Origin: an uncultured Lachnospiraceae bacterium
GTDB taxonomy: Bacteria > Bacillota > Clostridia > Lachnospirales > Lachnospiraceae
NCBI GenBank assembly: GCA_910584685.1
Contig: CAJUAO010000002.1
Coordinates: forward strand, 153,322-217,321
Direction: 5' to 3'
Length of the DNA stretch: 64,000 nt
A program made the position numbers and the translations under genes. Of this stretch, positions 1 through 8,923 are shown in pieces; the first letter of the stretch is position 1; every line of letters begins with the position of its first letter. A model generated the notes under the pieces. The model was not told where the DNA came from. It saw nothing but the letters and a program-made list of their open reading frames with translations, and made no database searches.

Positions 1-319
1 TTGAGGCAGTAATGGTAATCCCTAACTCCCCAATATTGTCTTTAATTTCCATTATTTCTATATTTCCGATATATTCCCCTGTAGCCTTTTCAAGCATAGA
101 ATAACACAAGGCTTTTTCTTCTAATTTGGCTCTTACCCAGTCCATTTCCTGTTCATATGTATAAGTCCGGGGATTATGACTAATTTTATCAGCAATATTA
201 ATGTCATTTACCATGGTTAAATAGTCGTCAACTAACCTTTCGCTTAATTTAATATAATAAATATTTGCTGATTCAAAAACTATCTCATAGCCGTCATTTA
301 TAAAATCTGTTTTTTCCAT
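1..319 (-). CDS. GNAT-family N-acetyltransferase, partial (3' end outside window)
   Basis: The reading frame opens at an ATG at 319 preceded by an AGGAGGTT ribosome binding site (331-339) and stays open to the window edge, giving about 106 residues. The translation resembles the N-terminal half of RimJ/RimL-type GNAT acetyltransferases: a strand-helix opening, a segment around residues 52-64 (NPRTYTYEQEMDW) matching the helix before the central sheet, then the strands around residues 83-104 that carry IGNIEI and ELGITI and form the acetyl-CoA-binding core. The acetyl-CoA loop itself lies outside the window. These enzymes move an acetyl group from acetyl-CoA to an amine on a protein, antibiotic or small metabolite; the substrate cannot be inferred. 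It stands alone behind the prfA terminator. Confidence 0.75.
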   Translation of the reverse strand, partial: MEKTDFINDGYEIVFESANIYYIKLSERLVDDYLTMVNDINIADKISHNPRTYTYEQEMDWVRAKLEEKALCYSMLEKATGEYIGNIEIMEIKDNIGELGITITAS

Positions 320-430
320 TTTATTTTTTAACCTCCTGCACTTCCGAAATCTTTTTATTGAAGATATAATAGCACAATTACATTAAAATATCTATTATAA
401 CTTTATATGTGATAATTGCCTTAAACTGTA

Positions 431-465
431 AAAAGACGGCCTTAGAGCATCTAAAACCGTCTTTT
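431..465 (-). terminator. Rho-independent terminator downstream of prfA
   Basis: A hairpin with arms AAAAGACGG (431-439) and CCGTCTTTT (457-465), an inner 5-bp stem (TTAGA/TCTAA) and a three-base loop. Read on the minus strand it lies 66 bases past the prfA stop and ends in a T-rich arm. The A- and T-rich outer arms mean it could work in both directions. Confidence 0.75.
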
Positions 466-531
466 CCATAAAAATCCATTTATTTAATTCTGACTATCTT
501 TTAAGGGCAGATAAAATCCCAGCCTTCAACC

Positions 532-1605
532 CTATTCCTCATTTACCTGAGCCAGCTTCGCCGCCTGGTCTGCGGCTATACATGCGTCTATTATCTCCTG
601 TATATCACCGTTCATAACCTTTTCCAGCTTGTAAAGGGTAAGACCTATCCTGTGGTCTGTAACCCTGCCCTGTGGAAAATTATATGTTCTTATCTTCTCG
701 GCCCTGTCGCCTGTACCAATCTGGCTTCTTCTTGCGTCTGCCTCTGCATCGTGAGCCTTCTGCATCTCAAGGTCATACAGCTTTGCCCTAAGAAGGGCAA
801 AGGCCTTTTCCCTGTTCTGTATCTGTGACTTTTCAGTCTGTGAATAAATAACAATACCTGTAGGATAGTGGGTAAGACGGACTGCAGAATCTGTAGTATT
901 TACACACTGTCCTCCATTTCCCGACGCACGCATAACGTCTATTCTTATATCCTTCTCATCTATCTGTATATCTACCTCCTCTGCCTCAGGCATAACTGCT
1001 ACCGACGCCGTTGAGGTATGAATACGTCCTCCTGACTCTGTCTCGGGAACTCTCTGTACCCTGTGGACTCCGCTCTCATATTTAAGTACGGAATAGGCCC
1101 CCTGACCTCTCACCATAAATTCAATTTCCTTCATTCCGCCTATTCCTGTCTCGTCAGAGTTTACTATCTCTATCTTCCATCTTCTTGACTCAATGTAATG
1201 GGAATACATACGGAAAAGCTCCGCTGCAAAAAGCGCCGCCTCGTCGCCGCCTGCGCCTGCCCTGATTTCCATTACAATATCCTTATCGTCGTTAGGGTCC
1301 TTTGGCAATAAGAGTATTTTAAGCTGCTGCTCAAGCTTTTCTATTCTTTCCTTGGCAGAATTCATTTCCTCCTTCGCAAGCTCCCTCATTTCCTCATCGC
1401 TCTCTGCGTCAAGTATTGCAAGACTGTCGTCCACATCCTTTTTCGCCTGCTTATAATCCTTATATGCCTCTACGATAGGAGACAAATCATTCTGCTCCTT
1501 CATTACCTTTTTATATCTTGCCTGGTCATTTACTATTTCAGGGTTATTTAATTCATTTAAAAGCTCCTCATATTTCGCCACTAAATCTTCTAATTTATCA
1601 AACAT
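532..1605 (-). CDS. prfA: Peptide chain release factor 1 (RF1)
   Basis: Class I release factor that reads UAA and UAG in the ribosomal A site and triggers hydrolysis of peptidyl-tRNA. I start it at the ATG at 1605 (MFDKLEDL), which has GAGGAT seven bases upstream; an upstream in-frame ATG exists at 1617 but is poorly placed. The 357-residue length is normal. The stop-codon-reading tripeptide is PET (residues 187-189), the PxT form of RF1 and not the SPF form of RF2. The catalytic GGQ loop is at residues 231-233, in the context GNGGQCVNTTDSAVR. The downstream order prfA-prmC-DUF1385-rpmE, read from the rpmE side, is a common Firmicutes arrangement: PrmC methylates the Gln of this GGQ, so enzyme and substrate are adjacent. 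Confidence 0.97.
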   Translation of the reverse strand: MFDKLEDLVAKYEELLNELNNPEIVNDQARYKKVMKEQNDLSPIVEAYKDYKQAKKDVDDSLAILDAESDEEMRELAKEEMNSAKERIEKLEQQLKILLLPKDPNDDKDIVMEIRAGAGGDEAALFAAELFRMYSHYIESRRWKIEIVNSDETGIGGMKEIEFMVRGQGAYSVLKYESGVHRVQRVPETESGGRIHTSTASVAVMPEAEEVDIQIDEKDIRIDVMRASGNGGQCVNTTDSAVRLTHYPTGIVIYSQTEKSQIQNREKAFALLRAKLYDLEMQKAHDAEADARRSQIGTGDRAEKIRTYNFPQGRVTDHRIGLTLYKLEKVMNGDIQEIIDACIAADQAAKLAQVNEE

Positions 1606-1676
1606 AATAATCCTCATTTCTGCTTACGCTTTTTGTTCTTTAATACTTTTACCATATATTATGAAAAATATCAACG

Positions 1677-2576
1677 CTAATGATTAAGCCTTCCTGTGAC
1701 TACTCTGTCTAAGCCTGCCATATCCTTTACCACCTTTATGTCTGTAAATCCATTTTCTTTCATTATATCAGATACCTCCCGGGCCTGATTACAGCCTGTT
1801 TCATACAGGAGATATCCTTCCTTATCTAAATATTCTGCCGCCCCTTTAGTTATCTCTCTGTAAAAATACAGTCCGTCCTCCATACCGTCTAGCGCCAGCC
1901 TTGGGTCATGAAGCCTTACCTCATCTGCCAGCTCATCTATTTCACTTGTCCTTATATATGGCGGGTTTGAAATTATCATGTCCCATCTGCACTCCGGTGT
2001 GTCACTGCAAAACTCAAACAGGCTGCTCTCCAAAAAAGCAACGTTTTCCGCTTTGTGGATTGACTTATTTAACTCTGCCACCTTTAAAGCCTCATGTGAA
2101 ATATCTGAGCCAATAACCTCTATGGGGACATTTCCCTTAACTGCTGCTAGCTTTCCTATGCTCACAGCTATGCAGCCGCTGCCTGTACACATATCAAGAA
2201 CTCGTATTCTTGAATTGTCACTTTTCTTGTTCTTCTTAAGCTCATTAATGTAATGCAAAGCCTCCTCCACAAGCGTTTCCGTGTCCTGTCTCGGTATAAG
2301 CGTATGCTCATTTACCTTAAAATCAAGTCCCATAAACTCCTGATGTCCGGTAATATGTTGTAATGGCACACGGGTACATCTGACGCTAATCATTTTATCA
2401 AAGCTTTCCTCTGCCTTATCATCACCGCACAAGTCAAGCTGCTTCACAAAATAAGCGGCCCTGTTCATGGAAAATGCCTCCTCAAACAGCAGCCATGCGT
2501 CTGTGTTAAAATCACTTATGCCAGCCTTTTTCAACCTGTCTTTGCCTCTGTTTAATATATCAATGTAACGGCTCAT
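1677..2576 (-). CDS. prmC: Peptide chain release factor N5-glutamine methyltransferase
   Basis: SAM-dependent methyltransferase of the HemK/PrmC family, which methylates the glutamine of the GGQ motif in release factors. It has an N-terminal helical substrate-binding domain (about 70 residues), the linker PLQHITGHQEFMGL, a Rossmann SAM site around VLDMCTGSGCIAVSIG, and the diagnostic SNPPYI motif that holds the target Gln amide. The start is uncertain. The candidates are ATG at 2576 (MSRYIDIL), which fits family length best, 2585, or 2603; all overlap the end of the upstream DUF1385 gene (2560), so translational coupling is likely. It is immediately upstream of prfA. Confidence 0.95.
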   Translation of the reverse strand: MSRYIDILNRGKDRLKKAGISDFNTDAWLLFEEAFSMNRAAYFVKQLDLCGDDKAEESFDKMISVRCTRVPLQHITGHQEFMGLDFKVNEHTLIPRQDTETLVEEALHYINELKKNKKSDNSRIRVLDMCTGSGCIAVSIGKLAAVKGNVPIEVIGSDISHEALKVAELNKSIHKAENVAFLESSLFEFCSDTPECRWDMIISNPPYIRTSEIDELADEVRLHDPRLALDGMEDGLYFYREITKGAAEYLDKEGYLLYETGCNQAREVSDIMKENGFTDIKVVKDMAGLDRVVTGRLNH

Positions 2577-3567
2577 CTTTTTCATCTGCCTTATCAATGT
2601 CATTTAACCTGCCAAGGTTTGACTCCTGCCATTCCCTCCAGTCAAACACTGCCTCAACAGCCTGTATCGCTACCTCTATCATATCATTAGAAGGCTCCTT
2701 TGTGGTAAGCCTCTGCATAAGAAGTCCCGGCGCGCTTAAAATTTTAACTGCAATATTGTCGCTTCTTCCGGCCAGCCTTATAATCTCATAGGATATACCT
2801 GCGATAACAGGCATAAGAAGGATTCTTACAGCCACCTTAACAAGCCTTGTGGTTTCCGCCGGCATAAAAGCTGACACAAGTATAAAGGCTATTACGCTTA
2901 TAAACATAACAAACAATAAAAAGCTTGTTCCGCACCTCTTGTGCTGTCTTGAGCTTGACGCCACATTTTCCGTATTTAATTCAAGATTATTTTCTATACA
3001 ATTTATACATTTATGCTCCGCTCCGTGATACATAAAGGTTCTCTGGATATCCTTCATTCGCGATATAAGCACCAGATAAAGTAAAAATATAATTATTCTT
3101 GTTATTCCTTCAATAACTGCTAAAAGCGCATTTGAATTAATACTTAAAAGCCCCTTAAAAAGCTCTGACACATAATAAGGCAGGATTATAAATAATGCAA
3201 CGGACAAAACCACTGAAAATACAACAGTAAGTCCCATCAATACGCCTTCCGCCTTTTCCTTGAACGCCGATTTTACCGCTTTATCCATGGGCTTATCCTC
3301 TGTCACCTCTATTTCCTCCTCAAAAAATTCTGCGGAATATGTAAGCGACTTTATTCCCAATACAAGTGAATCTATAAATCCAAACACGCCTCTGATAAAA
3401 GGCAGATTTAAAATTTTGCTTTTTCCTGCTATGCCTTTATATTCTTTTATCTCTATAGCTATATCATTGTCAGGCTTTCTGACTGCAACGGCGTACTTGT
3501 CTTTATTTTTCATCATTATGCCCTCTAATACAGCCTGCCCGCCAATACCGGATGATTTTTTTGCCAT
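2560..3567 (-). CDS. DUF1385 family membrane protein
   Basis: Integral membrane protein of the DUF1385 (YqhQ-like) family. The start at 3567 (MAKKSSGIGGQAVLEG) is supported by GAAAGGAAC just upstream; the longer in-frame extension to 3615 has no start of comparable quality. The GGQAVLEGIMM opening and the central YHGAEHKCINC segment are hallmarks of the family. Several hydrophobic helices are visible (around VVFSVVLSVALFIILPYYV, LLFVMFISVIAFILVSAFM and others). The biochemical function is not established to my knowledge; the conserved His/Cys of YHGAEHKC suggests metal binding, which is inference. It sits between rpmE and prmC, a widespread gene order in Firmicutes. Confidence 0.9.
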   Translation of the reverse strand: MAKKSSGIGGQAVLEGIMMKNKDKYAVAVRKPDNDIAIEIKEYKGIAGKSKILNLPFIRGVFGFIDSLVLGIKSLTYSAEFFEEEIEVTEDKPMDKAVKSAFKEKAEGVLMGLTVVFSVVLSVALFIILPYYVSELFKGLLSINSNALLAVIEGITRIIIFLLYLVLISRMKDIQRTFMYHGAEHKCINCIENNLELNTENVASSSRQHKRCGTSFLLFVMFISVIAFILVSAFMPAETTRLVKVAVRILLMPVIAGISYEIIRLAGRSDNIAVKILSAPGLLMQRLTTKEPSNDMIEVAIQAVEAVFDWREWQESNLGRLNDIDKADEKDEPLH

Positions 3568-3629
3568 ATTTGTTCCTTTCCCACAATGTAAAAAGGTTGA
3601 GAATAATATCCTCAACCTGTACTTACTAC

Positions 3630-3839
3630 CTATGCCTCTGTCTTAACACCATACTTACGATTGAACTTATCAATACGTCCACGGGCAGCCGTTGCCTTCT
3701 GCTGGCCTGTGTAGAAAGAATGACACTTTGAACAAATTTCTACATGGATATTTTCCTTTGTTGACCCGGTAACAAATGTATTACCACAGTTGCACTCTAC
3801 TGTTGCCTGATAGTATGTTGGATGTATTCCTTCCTTCAT
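3630..3839 (-). CDS. rpmE: 50S ribosomal protein L31, zinc-binding type
   Basis: Small ribosomal protein of the large subunit, bridging the central protuberance to the 30S head. The open frame extends upstream to 3956, but the true start is the ATG at 3839 (MKEGIHPTYY), with an AGAGGTG ribosome binding site, giving 69 residues, the family's usual length. The two Cys pairs, ECNCGN near residue 16 and CSKC near residue 36, identify the C+ (zinc-binding) form, which in many bacteria is replaced by a C- paralogue under zinc limitation; no C- copy is seen here. The spacing to the DUF1385 gene downstream suggests one transcript. Confidence 0.96.
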   Translation of the reverse strand: MKEGIHPTYYQATVECNCGNTFVTGSTKENIHVEICSKCHSFYTGQQKATAARGRIDKFNRKYGVKTEA

Positions 3840-3973
3840 CTTTTCACCTCTCTGATTCCTGCAAAATTGGACTTTACCAATTCCGTCTTTTTCTAACAAC
3901 CATATTAATATAACATACAAGCCATATAATTGCAAGTTTTTTTGCAATTTTTGCAAGTTTTTTTTGCAATTAA

Positions 3974-4525
3974 CTACTCCTGCTTCTTGTCCTGCTTTTT
4001 TTCCTGCTTCATCAATGTTTTCATTATAATGGAGTATATATCCTGACTTGCATCCCTCCAGTTATTGCACATTATTTCCGCAACATCCTCCGATGGAACG
4101 GTTATATTTATATCTATAAGATTGCTGCTTCCCTCCTTTATCTGACACGTAACTATATAATCCTGCCCGTTTGCCGACAAATAATAATCCGATGTGGTTC
4201 CAACCTCATTTCTCATCTCATATTTATTATCTATAAGAAATATATCCATATCATCTACTACGGCTACCGGTATTTTGTCCGAAAACAGCTCTACGGTTTC
4301 TATGCCTGAATCTGTTATCTTATAATATGAAGTATTTCTTACGGTCTCTGCTGAAATAAGACCTGCCTCCAAAAGCTCTGTTATAACCTGCTGAAATACA
4401 AAATAAGTAGTATATTCCTTATCTAAAAAAAAGTCTGATATCTGCGTGTTTGTCAACGGAAAATTAACCTTATTCAACATATATAATGTCATAAATTTGT
4501 ATAATGTAAGTGAATCCATTGCCAT
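3974..4525 (-). CDS. DUF4364 family protein (winged-helix-like)
   Basis: 183-residue protein matching the Clostridia DUF4364 family. The start MAMDSLTLYKF has AAGGAAC upstream. Residues 1-85 read like a winged helix: a helix (LTLYKFMTLYMLNKVNFPL), the helix-turn segment TNTQISDFFLD, and a recognition-helix/wing region (VITELLEAGLISAETVRNTSYYKITDSG) typical of PadR/MarR-type folds. The C-terminal half is a beta-rich domain. A DNA-binding regulatory role is inferred from the fold; the target is unknown. It sits between a TIGR01212 radical SAM gene upstream and rpmE downstream. A T-rich stretch of repeated TTGCAA motifs (about 3930-3970) follows the gene. Confidence 0.8.
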   Translation of the reverse strand: MAMDSLTLYKFMTLYMLNKVNFPLTNTQISDFFLDKEYTTYFVFQQVITELLEAGLISAETVRNTSYYKITDSGIETVELFSDKIPVAVVDDMDIFLIDNKYEMRNEVGTTSDYYLSANGQDYIVTCQIKEGSSNLIDINITVPSEDVAEIMCNNWRDASQDIYSIIMKTLMKQEKKQDKKQE

Positions 4526-4584
4526 ATTTTTGTTCCTTTCCTTCTCCTTTACTTTTTTACTGCAAATTTTACAGCATATAAAAT

Positions 4585-5523
4585 CTACATTTTATGAAAT
4601 CTGTCCCCCTGTATCAGATTTCTGTTTACAATTTCCCTGTTTATTGCATTTAACACTGCTTTTTTATTTCCTGTCCATAAAGGCTCAATAAGAATATTTT
4701 TTGGTCCGTCGCCTGTCATTCTGTGTATTACTATATCCTCTCTCAATTCCTCTATAAGACGAAATAAAATATCTATATATTCCCCCAATGAATATATTTT
4801 AAAACCCTCTTTTAAATATATTTCTGCGAGCCTTGTTTCCTTTAAAACATGCAGAAGCTGAAATTTAATTCCCTGAATGTCACTTTCATTAATATAGCGA
4901 ACAGTATATATCATATCCTTAATTGTCTCATTTGGCAAGCCTATAATCATATGCGTTATAATTTCTATTGGTAACTGCCGCTCATTTCCCTTATTGTCAT
5001 ATTTTCTTATAATGTCTATTGCCCTTTCATAGACGTAATTTTTATATCCTCTGTTTATATATTCTGCGCTTTTTTCATTTGCTGTCTGAAATCCAAGCTC
5101 CACCCATACAGGCTTGATTTTATTTAATTCTCCCAAAAGCTGTCCAACCTGCCCGTCTATACAGTCAGGTCTGGTTGCTATAGACAATACTTTTACCTGT
5201 GGGTGCGACAACGCCTCCATAAATATTTTTCTTAAATATGCTATATCCCCATATGTGTTGGTATATGACTGAAAATAAGCTATATAGCTTCCCTTTGGAA
5301 ATTTTTTCTCTATCTGTGCCTTTCCATTCTCTATCTGCTGTATTACATCCCCTTTATATCCCTCGGCAAAATCACCTGAGCCTCCCTTGCTGCAAAATAT
5401 ACACCCTTCACTGCTTATTTTTCCATCCCTGTTCGGGCAGGTCATTCCTCCATCCAAAGAAATTTTATAAAGCTTACAGCCATATGTCTTTTTAAGATAG
5501 CTGCTTAATGTATTTATATACAT
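4585..5523 (-). CDS. TIGR01212 family radical SAM protein (YhcC-like)
   Basis: 312-residue radical SAM enzyme. The N-terminal CPNRDGKISSEGCIFC segment supplies the 4Fe-4S cysteines in the spacing seen in TIGR01212/YhcC proteins, close relatives of the Elp3 family. Other family marks are YFQSYTNTY, the SIATRPDC motif and GFQTANEKS. The C-terminal part carries the conserved MTGDGPK segment. The reaction has not been assigned for this family to my knowledge; RNA modification is the usual suggestion because of similarity to Elp3. It starts at an ATG at 5523 with AAGGTTGG upstream and is transcribed divergently from rho across a 254-base gap. Confidence 0.9.
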   Translation of the reverse strand: MYINTLSSYLKKTYGCKLYKISLDGGMTCPNRDGKISSEGCIFCSKGGSGDFAEGYKGDVIQQIENGKAQIEKKFPKGSYIAYFQSYTNTYGDIAYLRKIFMEALSHPQVKVLSIATRPDCIDGQVGQLLGELNKIKPVWVELGFQTANEKSAEYINRGYKNYVYERAIDIIRKYDNKGNERQLPIEIITHMIIGLPNETIKDMIYTVRYINESDIQGIKFQLLHVLKETRLAEIYLKEGFKIYSLGEYIDILFRLIEELREDIVIHRMTGDGPKNILIEPLWTGNKKAVLNAINREIVNRNLIQGDRFHKM

Positions 5524-5658
5524 CAGACCAACCTTTTTATTTTGCGCTTGTACGTCATAATACCCAAAATTCTGCCTTTCTTTGATATTATTTTACATCT
5601 ATTTGATAAATATATCATATTTTTAAAAAAAGTACTATCTTTTTTTTTAATCTTATTG

Positions 5659-5664
5659 TATAAT
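5659..5664 (+). promoter_or_regulatory. Candidate -10 element for rho
   Basis: A perfect TATAAT directly preceded by TTG lies 114 bases upstream of the rho ATG in the 254-base divergent gap. No convincing -35 hexamer is seen 16-18 bases upstream. If used, it would give rho an untranslated leader of about 105 bases; rho leaders are known sites of autoregulation in other bacteria, but I see no clear structure here. Confidence 0.3.
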
Positions 5665-5777
5665 CATTTTTATATATTGATAAAATAAATATGAATCAAT
5701 CTATGATTCCTAGTTAAAACTAATTTTTTTATTTCAATGTATTATTATATTTTACCCTGAAAGGAAGTAAATTTTTT

Positions 5778-7703
5778 ATGATGAGAGATAAACTTCAGTC
5801 TTTACCAATGACAGAGTTACGTGAAATAGCAAAAGCAAACGGAATAAAAAGTGTAACTGCTATGCGAAAGGCAGCTTTAATCGACAAAATCATTGAAGTA
5901 ACGGGAAGCGAGGCATCTTCTACGCCTAACGCTACGTATTCTTCTCAGCCTCAGGTTTCACCTGTTGCGGTTTCAGAAACTCCTGTAAGTATTCCGGGTT
6001 ATACCATGACTACCGTTCATGAGCAGCCGGCAAGACCACAGGGCTATGTGCCTCAGGAGATGCAGCGTTCAACTCCATATTCGAATCCTGCATATACAAG
6101 CACATATGAGCCAAAGCAGCGTCCTTATTCCTCATATGATAACAGACCTCAGCGTAATTCTTATGACAGAAGCTCAAGCTATGACAGAAACAGCAATAAC
6201 AGCGGCTATGACAGAAATTCAAACAACAGCTACGACAGAAACAGCAATAATAACAATTATGACAGAAGCTCAGGCAGCTATGACAGAACATCCGGCAGCA
6301 ACTATGACCGCAATGACAGAAACACAAGCTATGTCCGCACTCACGAGAGAACTACCGGCTATGACAGAAATCAGACGGACAGAAGCAGCACATATGACAG
6401 GACTTCACCGGACAGAAATTACAGGGATACACGTTCGTATGATAATCAGTCGTACGAAAGACCTAGCTATGACAGGCAGACATATGACCGCTCAAACTAT
6501 GAAAGACCTGCCAACAATAATTTTGAGAGAAGCTTTGAAAGAACAATTAATGATGATATAGCATTTGACCCTGCTCTTGACAGCGGTATAGACGCTAACG
6601 GCATTCTTGAGGTTATGCCTGACGGTTTTGGCTTTATACGCTGTGAAAACTATATGCCGGGTGACAATGATGTTTATGTATCGCCTATCCAAATAAGAAA
6701 ATTTAATCTGAAAACCGGAGATGTTATTTTAGGTAAGCTTAAGGTTAAAACACCGTCTGAAAAATTTGCAGCACTCCTTTACATAACTACTGTAAACGGA
6801 TATTCTATACCTGAGGTGCTTTCACGTAAGAGCTTTGAAAATCTTACCCCTGTATTCCCTGATGAGAGAATCAGAATGGAAACAGACAATCATAACACTG
6901 CCATGCGTATTTTAGATATTGTTTCTCCTATAGGAAAAGGTCAGAGAGGCTTAATCGTATCACAGCCAAAGGCAGGCAAAACTACTCTTTTAAAGGAGAT
7001 AGCCCATGCCATTGCAAAGAATAACCCTGAGATGCATATGATTATTCTTCTTATAGATGAAAGACCTGAGGAGGTTACTGATATTAAGGAGGCTATTGCA
7101 GGCAAAAACGTAGAGGTTATATATTCTACATTTGACGAGCTTCCGGAGCATCACAAGAGAGTTTCGGAAATGGTTATAGAGAGAGGCAAAAGACTTGTTG
7201 AGCATGGAAAGGATGTAGTTATTCTTTTAGACAGCATTACAAGACTTGCCAGAGCTTATAATCTTATTGTTCCCCCTAGCGGGCGTACTCTTTCAGGTGG
7301 TCTTGACCCTGCCGCTCTTCATGCGCCTAAGAAATTCTTTGGGGCCGCAAGAAATATGCGGGAAAGCGGAAGCCTTACAATTCTTGCCACTGCCCTTGTT
7401 GAAACGGGAAGCAAGATGGATGATGTGGTATTCGAGGAATTTAAGGGAACAGGCAACATGGAGCTTGTCCTTGACAGAAAGCTTTCAGAAAAGCGTGTTT
7501 TCCCTGCTATAGATATATTAAAATCAGGCACAAGAAGGGACGATTTGCTCCTCTCAGAGGAAGAAGCCGCTGCTGCCGACATTATCAAGAAGGTTTCAAG
7601 CAGCTTAAAGCCTGATGATGCGGTGGAAACCATCCTTAACCTTTTTGCAAAGACTAAGGATAACGCTGAATTCTGCCAGACTATTGTGAAACAGAATTTA
7701 TAG
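5778..7703 (+). CDS. rho: Transcription termination factor Rho with long disordered insertion
   Basis: Hexameric RNA helicase that ends transcription of untranslated RNA. Domains in order: Rho_N helical domain (residues 1-42, LPMTELREIAKANGIKSVTA), a low-complexity insertion (about 45-258), the cold-shock-like RNA-binding domain (about 272-345, PDGFGFIR and DVYVSPIQIR), and the RecA-type motor with Walker A SQPKAGKTT (395-403) and Walker B VILLDSITR (481-489). At 641 residues it is about 200 longer than a standard Rho, all of it in the insertion, which has at least eleven YDR triplets within stretches of Ser, Asn, Tyr, Asp and Arg and few hydrophobics. The plus-strand start has GGAAG upstream. 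The gene is monocistronic with a strong terminator. Confidence 0.97.
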   Translation: MMRDKLQSLPMTELREIAKANGIKSVTAMRKAALIDKIIEVTGSEASSTPNATYSSQPQVSPVAVSETPVSIPGYTMTTVHEQPARPQGYVPQEMQRSTPYSNPAYTSTYEPKQRPYSSYDNRPQRNSYDRSSSYDRNSNNSGYDRNSNNSYDRNSNNNNYDRSSGSYDRTSGSNYDRNDRNTSYVRTHERTTGYDRNQTDRSSTYDRTSPDRNYRDTRSYDNQSYERPSYDRQTYDRSNYERPANNNFERSFERTINDDIAFDPALDSGIDANGILEVMPDGFGFIRCENYMPGDNDVYVSPIQIRKFNLKTGDVILGKLKVKTPSEKFAALLYITTVNGYSIPEVLSRKSFENLTPVFPDERIRMETDNHNTAMRILDIVSPIGKGQRGLIVSQPKAGKTTLLKEIAHAIAKNNPEMHMIILLIDERPEEVTDIKEAIAGKNVEVIYSTFDELPEHHKRVSEMVIERGKRLVEHGKDVVILLDSITRLARAYNLIVPPSGRTLSGGLDPAALHAPKKFFGAARNMRESGSLTILATALVETGSKMDDVVFEEFKGTGNMELVLDRKLSEKRVFPAIDILKSGTRRDDLLLSEEEAAAADIIKKVSSSLKPDDAVETILNLFAKTKDNAEFCQTIVKQNL

Positions 7704-7780
7704 AACTGCGATAATAATTTCTTATTTCTATTAGAAATTTACTTTAATATGATAAATGTAATATCGAGAGTATGATAATA

Positions 7781-7826
7781 AAGCGGTTAGATTTAGATAT
7801 TGGAAACTAAATCTAACCGCTTATTA
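7781..7826 (+). terminator. Intrinsic terminator of rho
   Basis: A 16-bp perfect stem, AAGCGGTTAGATTTAG (7781-7796) pairing with CTAAATCTAACCGCTT (7807-7822), with a ten-base loop and an AT-rich tail, 78 bases after the rho stop. It is notable that the gene for the Rho factor itself ends with a strong factor-independent terminator. Confidence 0.85.
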
Positions 7827-7979
7827 TTTATAATCCTACTTTTTTTATATTTCTTAATAAGTCTTTCTTTTCAGAAAAATGTTTCTGGTGCATATATTTA
7901 AAAAATAAAATATGTTTATATACAAACCACATAATATGCAACAAATTAACGGCTCTATAAATGAGAAGTTTCTTCACCA

Positions 7980-8282
7980 TTAACGATTATATTTTGCTCC
8001 TGCATAAATCAGCAATACTAATCCAACAACAAACCCCAATGCAAAAGCAATAAAACTTAATGCAGAGTCCGTTATACCGATTATTGCTGCTGTCACCAAA
8101 AGACCAATTCCAATAGAGATAACACCCCAACCTGATATTCTACAAAAAGCCTTTTTATCACTTGGAGACACTTTTTCATAATGATAACTATGAAGTAAAG
8201 TGATTTTTTCCTTTTTCCACATCAAATAACCAAGTGTTATGAATACAATTCCTATCACTGCGACTATAATTGCTCCAACCAT
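7980..8282 (-). CDS. DUF3784 domain membrane protein
   Basis: 100-residue protein with three predicted membrane helices (residues about 3-22, 51-69 and 74-93). The linker after helix 1, WKKEKITLLHSYHYEKVS followed by DKKAFCRISG, is typical of DUF3784 proteins of Firmicutes. The start ATG at 8282 has GGAGGTG upstream. Function unknown. It lies 33 bases downstream of an unrelated membrane-anchored protein gene on the same strand, so the two may be cotranscribed. The pair sits between the rho terminator and ysxC and could be accessory DNA, although its base composition is not obviously different from its surroundings. Confidence 0.75.
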   Translation of the reverse strand: MVGAIIVAVIGIVFITLGYLMWKKEKITLLHSYHYEKVSPSDKKAFCRISGWGVISIGIGLLVTAAIIGITDSALSFIAFALGFVVGLVLLIYAGAKYNR

Positions 8283-8315
8283 ATCAATACACCTCCAAAT
8301 CGGAATTTATCTATA

Positions 8316-8828
8316 CTATGTCATTTTTGACATAACCTCTTTTTCTTTGCGCTGTAACTCATTTAATAATCTTTTTTTACATTCATGAATCTCACCTATA
8401 AGAACCCTCTTTGAATCCTCAAGTTTTAATTCTTTTTCGTGTCCCGATTTAATATCTTGCATTTGATTATAACGTTTATTAAGAGTGTTGAAAAAACCTT
8501 TGATTGTCACAGGATCATTATTTTTATACAATAACGGCTTTGCCCTTTCGAAATCTGCAATTATTAGATGATATGCATTTTCAATAATATCTTCATTTGT
8601 TTCTGTGATTGCAGGAACTCTTATTTCACTAACATCTTTTATTAAGTTTCTAATTTCATCCCTCTGCCATACAATAAACGCATAAGTTTGATCTGCCTTT
8701 TTATCTTTAGCTATAAATCTATGATTCAAATGAGAAAGTAAAAGTTGAACTAATGCAGCAACAACACCTGCAATTATACCAGTTGCAATTCCAGCACCAT
8801 TAAATAATAATTCTATCCAATTACCCAT
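8316..8828 (-). CDS. Hypothetical membrane-anchored protein
   Basis: 170 residues that I do not recognise. A single hydrophobic helix near the N-terminus (GAGIATGIIAGVVAALVQLL) is followed by a charged, mostly helical cytoplasmic-type domain (about residues 38-170) rich in Lys, Glu and Arg, with possible coiled coil near the C-terminus (ECKKRLLNELQRKEKEVMSKM). The start ATG at 8828 has GGGGGAT upstream. This single-anchor plus helical-tail layout is common for small phage- or stress-related proteins, but nothing in the sequence fixes a role. It is upstream of the DUF3784 gene on the same strand. Confidence 0.65.
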   Translation of the reverse strand: MGNWIELLFNGAGIATGIIAGVVAALVQLLLSHLNHRFIAKDKKADQTYAFIVWQRDEIRNLIKDVSEIRVPAITETNEDIIENAYHLIIADFERAKPLLYKNNDPVTIKGFFNTLNKRYNQMQDIKSGHEKELKLEDSKRVLIGEIHECKKRLLNELQRKEKEVMSKMT

Positions 8829-8923
8829 CGTTATATATATCCCCCATTCACCAAATCCCGATTTATATATTTAATCATAAATTCTTTGTTTCTATAATTA
8901 CAATATACATTTATTAATATTTT

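Noticed and set aside
3928..3970. Repeated TTGCAA motifs in a T-rich run after the DUF4364 gene as a repeat element
   Set aside because: Too short and too low in complexity; it may only be part of a weak terminator.
6019..6561. Overlapping plus-strand ORF of 180 codons inside rho
   Set aside because: It is an out-of-frame reading of the repetitive YDR region (Met/Thr/Ala-rich) with no ribosome binding site; the long frame is a by-product of the low-complexity codons.
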